Notes under the pieces: model-generated | The model's database searches: none | Told to the model about the DNA's origin: nothing | The model's input: only the letters and a program-made list of their open reading frames with translations | DNA from: Mucidula mucida | Lineage: Eukaryota > Basidiomycota > Agaricomycetes > Agaricales > Physalacriaceae | DNA: 13,382 nucleotides | Reading direction: 5' to 3' | Assembly (NCBI GenBank): GCA_015501055.1 | Contig: JADNYV010000895.1 | Location: forward strand, 1-13,382 | Part shown: piece by piece, positions 7,312 through 13,382 of the stretch | Layout: each line of letters starts with the position of its first letter | Position numbering within the stretch: position 1 is the stretch's first letter | Position numbers and translations under genes: made by a program

Positions 7312-8541
7312 ATGTCGCGCAATACCACCCGCGAAGCAGACCTCAACTTTGCCTCTGACCCCTCATGTCCTGGATCGTTCCCGATACCATTTATCTCGCG
7401 AGTCCCCAGTGGCGAGACGCTCTACGTACGAACGCACAAAGTGCCTCTGCATAATCTTCGGGAAGATGAATATCATCCTTCCTTCGATGTCACTGGGTTC
7501 ACTTGGGAGACAGCTTCTTTCGATGGCATCAACTCTGGAGTTGGATGGGAAGACCGATGCGCCAAGGAAGCTTGCGAGTGCGTTCTTTCATTGACGGTCG
7601 TTTCAACGTGTGCATGAGACCAGGCCCGTAGATGGTTGAAAGGATTTCTGGGAGCTCAAGCCTGTGCTCCAATGAACTGGAATTTACGGTCAAAGGAGCT
7701 TTGGTCATCACTGATTCTCCGCTTATCGACGGACTCACTTGTAGGCAACGAACTGCGACCGGGGCTACTTCACCTGAGACTCTCAGCGACTCGGATGATG
7801 AGGCGTTTAGAGTACTCGGCCAGGAACCATCTTCCGCTTCGCACCTTGATGTCAATCGCGAGCGCGTCATCGACGAGGTCTTAAGAGCCTTCGGCCCTGA
7901 TACGCCATACTCTACTGCCGACAGACTCGCCATGATGTAAACATTTCTTCTGCCGCCACGACATTGACCGCTAAATGAGATGGCCCTACCAGAAACATAT
8001 GGCGTCCGCTGAAGGGCCCAGTAACAGATGCGCCCCTTGTTCTCTGCGACGGACGTTCTCTAGATCCAGCCGACCTTGACCAAACGACTGATATGGTAAG
8101 TTCATTTCGATTCCCTTCGACTTATATCTTGTCTGTTAATCTCCTTTTGTTGAGTTTGGCGGCGGCTACTATATCAAATTTAATCGTGAGTATCATGGTC
8201 ATGTCGGAAGAATATCATCATCCCCACCTGGTTGTGCTCAGCAAACATGAAATGGGTCTTTCTTTCTGACCAAATGCCAGACGAAATCCTGCTGTTCAGA
8301 CAGTTCGACAGTGGTAAGTCTCGAGTTTATGGAAGCTGTTTGTTCTTTTCTGACATACATTTGTAGCGGTGGCGCATGAAAATAGAAATCCAGCATATGT
8401 GGCGCATACTTCGTGTAAGCAGCCTGTCAAAACATCAGCCTTATGAACGAAAGCTTACGAGAGCCAGTCATCGATAACGATAGGCCCGAAGGAGAATTTC
8501 TCAGAAGCAGCATTGAAGTTCGCTGTGCCGTGGTATATTGA
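7312..8541 (+). CDS. CmcJ/AsaB-like hydroxylase/desaturase-family oxidoreductase (seven exons)
   Basis: Exons: 7312-7577, about 7643-7936, 7993-8095, 8155-8185, 8242-8313, 8367-8414, 8468-8541, about 295 aa. The translation shows the family pattern: FDVTGFTWETASFDGINSGVGWEDR near residues 58-82, SASHLDVNRERVIDEVLRAFG with an H-x-D metal-binding-like motif, INIWRPLKGPVTDAPLVLCDGR, YYIKFN-PNMKWVFLSDQMPDEILLFRQFDS, VAHTSF and the terminal SIEVRCAVVY. Proteins of this family (CmcJ, AsaB, NvfI) act in secondary metabolism as Fe(II)/2-oxoglutarate-type enzymes; substrate unknown. Introns 2-6 have good GTAAGT/GTGAGT-type donors and restore the frame exactly. The first is ambiguous: the strong GTGCGT donor (7578) with the strong acceptor (7631) gives the wrong frame. 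A weak AAG acceptor (7642) or a weak GTTCTT donor (7582) would keep it. A one-base deletion is the third option. No signal peptide is seen; probably cytosolic. Confidence 0.8.
7937..7992 (+). other. Intron 2 of the CmcJ-like gene
   Basis: GTAAAC at 7937, CGCTAAATG branch site and ACCAG ending at 7992 give a 56-nt phase-2 intron. Splicing turns an apparent stop (ATG ATG TAA) into DRLAM-INIWRPLKG, matching the family core. Confidence 0.85.
8186..8241 (+). other. Intron 4 of the CmcJ-like gene
   Basis: GTGAGT at 8186 and GCTCAG ending at 8241 give a 56-nt phase-1 intron. Its removal yields YYIKFNPNMKWVFLSDQ across the junction, leaving the 31-nt micro-exon 8155-8185 as exon 4. Confidence 0.85.
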
Positions 8542-8783
8542 GATACTCGTCTTATCAGTCGTTTCAGGATCTTGATTTCCGATGTAAACAATTCCATTTG
8601 TACCACTCTTGGTCACCGTTCCGAGCCACGTATTGATGAAATTACTCTGACTCGACAGCTGCTCGTTCCGCAGTCGAGCACCTGTCCTGCTCTACCGAGA
8701 TCTCCAACTCACACGCTAGTCAGCTGCGCCAGACTCATATCTGCAATACGCCGCAGCATTTCGAACGTTCATAAAACATTGGA
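8542..8783. other. Intergenic region between the oxidoreductase and GNAT genes
   Basis: A 242-bp spacer holding the 3' UTR of one gene and the promoter of the next. A 71-codon + frame at 8572-8787 overlaps the start of the GNAT gene and resembles nothing known; it is probably chance. Confidence 0.5.
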
Positions 8784-9428
8784 ATGACATTGCAGGAATC
8801 AAGGCCTTACGCCATGTACACTACACAGCACCTTCTTCTCCGCGAACTGAAGACATCCGACTGCGACGCTCTGCGTACGATCTGGAACGATCCTCTGGTC
8901 CAAGCCACTGGGAGTACTACCTATTGTGCTCCTCTGAGCGAACCGCGTTTCGCCGCCGCCTTCCGGAGTTCTGCAGAGACGGACACGTCTGTCCTAGTGA
9001 AGGCCGTGATGGAAACGTTAGACACGCACGAAACCATTGGTGTCATCGGATTGCGAATGCCATCAGCCAAGAACCGAGATGCAGTCGTAGAGCTGTTCAT
9101 TGGAAGGAAATGGTGGGGAAAGAAGTATGGCACAGAGGCGATGACGTGGTTGGTCGACCATGCTTTTCTCGAGCTTGGGATGCATCGCGTGAGTCTTCAG
9201 GTATTTGGCGAGAACGAGCGGGGCGTGAGGCTGTATGAGAAATTGTGAGTCGTCCAACGTTGATGGATCATGTCGAATTAGAAACTAAAGACGAGCAGAG
9301 GCTTCAAGGTGGAAGGAACGAAAAGGATGGCCAACTGGCGACATGGGCATTGGGAGGATATCATTGATATGGCGATATTAGATGAAGAGTTCGAAGCGAT
9401 TCATGGAGGAGCGGGGTTGGACCCGTAG
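8784..9428 (+). CDS. GNAT-family N-acetyltransferase (RimJ/RimL-like)
   Basis: Two exons (8784-9244, 9299-9428) encode 196 residues. GNAT enzymes move an acetyl group from acetyl-CoA to an amine of a protein or small molecule. The order of elements fits the RimJ/RimL-like class: LLLRELKTSDCDALRTIWNDP at about 17-37, strand ETIGVIGLRM at about 83-92, strand DAVVELFIG, the acetyl-CoA loop RKWWGKKYGTEAM at about 108-120, LELGMHRVSLQVFGENERGVRLYEKLGF at about 129-156 and the usual end GTKRMANWRHGHWEDIIDMAIL. The intron 9245-9298 (GTGAGT, ACTAAAG branch site, GCAG) is phase 2 and rejoins YEKL-GFKVEG exactly. ATG 8814 (MYTTQHLLLREL) is an alternative start. The gene appears intact. The substrate cannot be told from sequence. 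Confidence 0.9.
9245..9298 (+). other. Intron of the GNAT gene
   Basis: GTGAGT at 9245 and GAGCAG ending at 9298 (54 nt). The next AG, two bases later, would put the rest out of frame, so 9298 is preferred. Confidence 0.9.
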
Positions 9429-9657
9429 ATTATGCAACAACTCGAAGTTCCAGTTCGCCGGTTGTAGGATAGAGATGCTGAAAGCATACCTCAAGTGTAC
9501 GGCTGTAGAGATAGAAGTGGTAGCAGGGTCCAAAGGGGTCAAGTCGCCTCGTGGTGGTTCCACTGCCCGCAGATACAGGGCGAAGCATTTCCTGATGTCT
9601 AGTAATCTGCTGGCCCGGCTTTGGTCTGAAGTCGTCGGCTTATCCTGGCTTTTCAAA

Positions 9658-9724
9658 GCTCTGGCTTCGCCATCTCCCAAGCCACGCCAGAGCCGTAACT
9701 CATGGCCTGAGCCGTGGCTTAGGG
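9658..9724. repeat. Overlapping inverted repeats (hairpins)
   Basis: GCTCTGGC (9658-9665) is the perfect inverse of GCCAGAGC (9686-9693). Overlapping it, CCCAAGCCACG (9676-9686) pairs with CGTGGCTTAGGG (9713-9724) over 8 bp plus 3 after a one-base bulge. Both stems share base 9686, so they are mutually exclusive folds. The role is unknown. Confidence 0.55.
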
Positions 9725-9774
9725 CGGGATGAGGCGGGTACAAGCGCGTGCCCAGATTTCGTTGTCTCGAGGGG

Positions 9775-9782
9775 TATATAAT
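9775..9782 (+). promoter_or_regulatory. Orphan TATA-like box
   Basis: TATATAAT follows a GC-rich stretch, with no recognised gene for over 1.1 kb downstream. It could serve a non-coding transcript or a lost gene; chance is also possible. Confidence 0.25.
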
Positions 9783-10307
9783 GTGTCTGACATCTACCTC
9801 CAAACAAAGGATCATAGCACAGTTCAACGTTCGTGTAGGCTTGAACCTCCTGTATCAGATATCGGACCTGACGAAGTTGACAGGACCGACCGTCCTAGCG
9901 CTACGGATGCGGATAGAAATTAAGATTGGCGTGAAGAGTCAGCATGAGTCAGTAAAAAGGTATGTGAGTTCTGTGTATAAGTACCTCAACATTCACATTT
10001 CCTTCCCAATAGGACACTTCACCACTCCTGAAGGCCTATCCGCTTGACACTACAATATCAATTCCGTAACACTAAAATAAGGCCACAGGGCACGTAAAGA
10101 TCCGAACACCGCCCGAAACATCCCGCAGACAGTCCCCTAAGGGCCCCGGCACAGGCCCACAGCCTCAGCCCACCATACCCACCATTTCAGTGACACACAG
10201 ACACCTCAAGTAGCTGCTGGCTCACACAATGCACCTCTCATGGCCAGAACGCACCCAGCCCTCCTGAAGGGCATTCCCGGCAGACCAGCAGACCAGGACT
10301 AGTACAC

Positions 10308-10429
10308 GCTGTACGAGCAGTTGAGGTCCGAACACATATACACACAATCTTGAAGACCGACGGACAGCCCTTGCTACACAAGCAGCCAAGGTCCAAATGT
10401 TGCCCTCGCTACACAAGCAGCTGAGGTCC
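10308..10429 (+). repeat. Three imperfect 22-bp direct repeats
   Basis: Units at 10308-10329, 10373-10394 and 10408-10429 share GCTRYACRAGCAGYYRAGGTCC. The last two differ at only 2 of 22 positions and sit 35 bp apart start to start; the first is 65 bp upstream. They lie in a non-coding A+C-rich region. They may be decayed tandem repeats or protein-binding sites. Confidence 0.6.
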
Positions 10430-10919
10430 AGAAACAGATTGCCCTAGGACCATAACCATTGCCCCCGCCCCATGTAGGGAACGAGGTCCATAACAGTGTC
10501 TATCTGTGTTTCTCTGCGCGCACGATGATGGCATGATGGCCTATTCCAAGGTCGACCTGGATGCAGGAATCAAAGGAAGGTGGCTGCCGCATTCGATGCT
10601 GTGAATATTCAATAGGCTTCCTTTGCTGGAAAGTCATTCATCGGGCAAGACACAATCGACCATCGATCCGAACAGGCAGAAGTCTAAGCACCGCGATGTC
10701 GCTCTGACTGGTACGTGTGACGGGTTCGATGAACACCACAATGCGATTGACAGTACATTGTCGAGCTCCTGACCTCGCCTCTTACCTAATCCTCCTTAGA
10801 ACCCTTTCACAGATTGGGTGGTCAAAGATATATTTATCATTGTCATACTGAGCGTGAGAGTTATGCCATGTGGCACTTTTAATTGACGGCCCGGGCCACT
10901 CCCAACTCATATTCCCACC
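10430..10919. other. Intergenic region upstream of the third F-box gene
   Basis: No coding frame, tRNA-like fold or clear TATA box close to the next start was seen. AGGTCC recurs once more near 10482. Confidence 0.4.
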
Positions 10920-11314
10920 ATGTCGAAAGCTCGTCCTTCGAAAAAAGCGCGTTCAAAGAGGGAAATAGACCTCTCGCTCACGCCCCCGGGATCGGAAAAT
11001 GTCTCTTTCCTGATCTTCCAACTGAACTCATTCTTCTCATCATCTCGGAATCGTCTTCTGACGAATTAGATCGTCATGATACCTTGTTTGCCCTCTCACG
11101 GACGTCCAGAAACCTCAGGAATGTCACCATCAACATGACTTGGTCTGTGTTTGAGGTGGTTCGCTCCCATCATCCCGGAGGTGGGCCATATTTCGCTACA
11201 TTTCTAGAATCATTTTCTGATGCCTGGACAAGACTGGTCAAAGGGGCTAGCGGACGACCTGGAGCACAAGAGCAACGTTCTTGCTCAATTAACACACCTA
11301 CATCCTCTTGTGCA

Positions 11315-11368
11315 GTGCGTTGATATTTCTTAAACGACGACTGTCTTGAAGATTTACGCGACAGTTAG
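11315..11368 (+). other. Intron 1 of the third F-box gene
   Basis: GTGCGT at 11315, CTTAAAC as a possible branch site and GTTAG ending at 11368 (54 nt, phase 2). Splicing removes an in-frame TAA and joins LHPLV to HTVRVIL. Confidence 0.7.
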
Positions 11369-11724
11369 CACAGTTCGAGTAATTTTGACACGTCGCCGCA
11401 GCGAACAAGTCATCCCTGCCTTCGCCGCCTGCCTGGACAAACTCACGAGCGTCAACACGCTCATCATCGCTAAATCGCACACTTTAATGACCACGAATCT
11501 GAAGGAAGGCTTCGACGGTTACACATTCCGCCATATTCGTGAAATTGAGCTCCCCACCCGGGCTCACAACGTCTTGCGGTGTTGCCCAGAGGTACGCATC
11601 GTGATCGCCAATGACACTGAACCAAGGAATACGAAATCGTCCAAGCTGATCTCGGCTATACGGGCAATGTGCCCTCACGTCGAAGAGGTTAGCCGTTTCG
11701 AATTGGATCTACAGCAACTGAAAA

Positions 11725-11774
11725 GTCAGTTCTTTCCTCCTTGTCCCGCCATATGTTAATGTCAATTTCTCTAG
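11725..11774 (+). other. Intron 2 of the third F-box gene
   Basis: GTCAGT at 11725, TGTTAATG branch site and TCTCTAG ending at 11774 (50 nt, phase 1). It joins LDLQQLK to SLSKAAPNLRIL. Confidence 0.75.
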
Positions 11775-11993
11775 GCCTTTCAAAGGCGGCCCCAAATTTG
11801 CGCATCCTTGGTCGAGTCGTCTTGGATCCAGATGAATCCAAAAACGTATGTTCGACATTTCGTTTACGATCATACTCGAGTGTTGAATACAGACCAGGGT
11901 GCTGTTATGGAACAGTTGAAATCGTTCAAGCAGTTGGTGGAGTTCTGGACCTATGTTCCATTCCAAGAGGATGTTGTAAATTTTGTACCATAG

Positions 11994-13252
11994 ACTTGCT
12001 CGATAGCCGTGGGTGATGCACGTTTATCGGTGCACACCATGTGGGACAACAAGAATTTGACTATCTACATTAGTGATACATTTTGAGTAGCAATTTGGAT
12101 ACCTAGAAGGGTAGCAACGCCGTATGAGAGCGTAAAAGGACCTCCGACTTTGAGGCCGGACGCGCTCTCCTTCTTCTAGAACACATAACTCTTGCTGTCG
12201 CAGGCAACGCGTCTGTCCACGACAAGGACTAAAGGGAGCGCACGGTGCTAAGTTGATCAGTGGCCCACAAGAGGAACCAAGGGCAGTCCTCAAAGACAAT
12301 GATGATCAATCGTGATAGAGAGGCGCCGCCGGCATCGTTCGGATATGGAGAGTGTACCACTTTGGGTCAGGGATTGTGTCTTAAAGATGCCACAGATGGG
12401 GATGAATGCCAATGATAGCTTGAACTGGATAGTAGACACAAAAAAGATGGCGATGGGAAAGGATATCCAAATGAGTGGAACCTCAAGACCGCCCATTCTG
12501 GGTCAAGGTGGGAACAATAAACATCCGCCTGGGAGAAGCTAGCGCAAATTCGCACGCAAACACCCTACTCGATTTTAGATAGAAACATAAAGCCAAGTCC
12601 CTGTACCGTGTCTGTGGAATCAAGTACGTCTTGTCGGCACCGGCAATGTCATTTTCCCAAGCCGGCCCTAAATTGCCATTCCACGCCCACGATGAAATTC
12701 TGCCCTCAATGTTTGCTCATGGCGGGACGCAATTATATTGCCCTGGACGCAAGCACCCGACGACCGCGCTACAGCCAAGAAGCTCATAGTCACTATACAA
12801 TTCTCACAGTGGACGGTGTTCCTAGCTGTTCCTTGTACAACAAGTTTCGATTTCCCCTTCAAGTACGGTCGCCGCGCGTGTGTGGGAACCTCAGCCTGAT
12901 GATGAGAACATTCAACAACCTGTACGTGTAGTGCTACATGCCGTGAACTGCTGCTGTTCCGCAGTGGTAGTTCGTTTGCACTGTGAACGGTATATTTTTG
13001 GTCTGCTATACTTCGGTGCCGGGGCTTGACGCTTTTCACAGATCTTGAGCAATAAATGATGTACTTGCCAGAACGCGCGTCGCGACTTGCGGTCGGAGTA
13101 GCCATCTTTTCTCAAAACACGTCAGACAAGGTGAGAGAACCCGGTCACCGTCAATCTATTGGTATCTCACGCATATCGTTCAAGCAGGTGCCTTGCAGAG
13201 CTTGGCATTATCGCGCTTAATTGGCTCTCGCCGTTCTCCACCGTGCTGGCGA
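11994..13252. other. Stretch of 1.26 kb with no recognised gene
   Basis: Short open frames occur on both strands. Examples are + 12690-12931 (MKFCPQCLLMAGRNYIALDASTRRP), + 12312-12542 and - 12668-13105, but none matches a family I know or shows a coherent exon chain. The 3' UTR of the F-box gene and the promoter of the secreted-protein gene must lie at its ends. Confidence 0.4.
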
Positions 13253-13260
13253 TATAAAAG
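13253..13260 (+). promoter_or_regulatory. TATA box of the secreted-protein gene
   Basis: TATAAAAG lies 39 bp before the start codon at 13300. Transcription would start about 30 bp downstream of it, beyond an out-of-frame ATG at 13274, so that ATG is probably not in the mRNA. Confidence 0.7.
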
Positions 13261-13299
13261 CCTCATCGCACCCATGAAGGAAGGCATCGCCTCTCCAAG

Positions 13300-13382
13300 A
13301 TGCGGTTCTCCTGCCAATGCATGTTGGCTCTGGCGTCCTTGATTCCTCTCGCGGCTGCGAAGGTGGCTCGATTTGACATGCC
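13300..13382 (+). CDS. Start of a secreted protein gene (runs off the right edge)
   Basis: Only 27 codons are present: MRFSCQCMLALASLIPLAAA followed by KVARFDMP. Positive residue near the start, a hydrophobic core and an AAA cleavage region make a typical secretion signal, probably cut after residue 20. A TATA box at the right distance supports the start. A mature protein beginning KVARFDMP could suit a laccase-like multicopper oxidase or another secreted enzyme; too little is visible to choose. Confidence 0.65.
   Translation, partial: MRFSCQCMLALASLIPLAAAKVARFDM

Larger units (their letters stand above)
9429..10307. other. Non-coding stretch, no gene recognised
   Basis: Open frames exist on both strands (for example - strand 9378-9827, 149 codons) but match no family and have no convincing start. 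Features visible are nested hairpins at 9658-9724, an orphan TATA box at 9775 and, from about 10080, a strand rich in A and C. It may be remnant repeat DNA. Confidence 0.4.
10920..11993 (+). pseudogene. F-box protein gene with three single-base frame lesions
   Basis: The start at 10920 (CCACCATGTC) gives a lysine/arginine-rich tail, MSKARPSKKARSKREIDLSLTPPGS, usual for this group. The F-box FPDLPTELILLIISESSSDELDRHDTLFALSRTSRNLRNVT follows in another frame, with no splice site between; the break is near 10995-11006 and fits one missing base. That frame runs to RLVKG. At a GGGG run (11243-11246) coding moves one base on to LADDLEHKSNVLAQLTHLHPLV. An intron at 11315-11368 joins HTVRVILTRRRSEQVIPAFAACLDKLTSVNTLII and a leucine-rich middle. 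A second intron at 11725-11774 leads to KAAPNLRILGRVVLDPDESK. At an A-run (about 11839-11843) the frame moves again to TYVRHFVYDHTRVL and ends MEQLKSFKQLVEFWTYVPFQEDVVNFVP, stop 11991-11993. The total would be about 330 aa. It is a recent pseudogene or a gene damaged by sequence errors. Confidence 0.65.

Noticed and set aside
9378..9827. 149-codon open frame on the - strand
   Set aside because: It overlaps the end of the intact GNAT gene and the hairpin region; the translation has no recognisable domain.
10725..10745. GGGTTCGAT stretch resembling a tRNA T-loop
   Set aside because: No matching acceptor, D or anticodon arms could be found around it.
12668..13105. 145-codon open frame on the - strand and a 107-codon + frame overlapping it
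   Set aside because: Neither has a convincing start, exon chain or family resemblance; kept only as part of the unassigned stretch.

Overview
The window looks like nuclear DNA of a filamentous basidiomycete, probably an agaricomycete of the mushroom or polypore type. The genes are split by many short introns of 46-60 nt with GT(A/G)NGT donors, CT(A/G)A-like branch sites and YAG acceptors. Starts have a CACC-ATG-G context, and the gene set (F-box families with cysteine motifs, a CmcJ/AsaB-like oxidoreductase, a fungal GNAT, a Mug135-like coiled-coil family) is typical of this group. Everything recognised lies on the + strand. Family names come from remembered motif patterns; no search was run.

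Layout. Positions 1-541 hold the decayed 3' part of a Mug135-like coiled-coil gene, followed to about 896 by a flank that recurs near 6265-6584. Positions 990-2472 are an F-box/LRR-like gene, open throughout except for one early TGA. Positions 2618-2861 are a complete MITE-like element (27-bp inverted repeats, TA target duplication) inserted just upstream of the next gene. Positions 2922-4079 are a second F-box gene with cysteine motifs; its head and zinc-finger-like tail read well but its middle is broken or unresolved. Positions 4080-5352 hold nothing I can name. Positions 5353-6264 are the intact five-exon Mug135-like gene, followed by its shared 3' flank and a third, truncated copy at 6782-7024. 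Positions 7312-8541 are a seven-exon CmcJ/AsaB-like oxidoreductase gene with one ambiguous splice junction. Positions 8784-9428 are an intact two-exon GNAT acetyltransferase. Positions 9429-10919 are non-coding, with hairpins, an orphan TATA box and three 22-bp repeats in an A+C-rich strand. Positions 10920-11993 are a third F-box gene with three single-base frame lesions. Positions 11994-13252 hold nothing recognised. A TATA box at 13253 and a signal peptide at 13300 open a secreted-protein gene that runs off the edge.

How the parts relate. The region looks like a birth-and-death neighbourhood. The F-box genes and the extra Mug135-like copies carry lesions, while the intact Mug135-like copy, the GNAT and (almost) the oxidoreductase stay open. 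The oxidoreductase and acetyltransferase are co-directional neighbours 242 bp apart and could act in one small-molecule pathway, but nothing here proves that. Several lesions are single-base shifts, some at short homopolymers, so sequencing or assembly error must be excluded before calling these genes dead.
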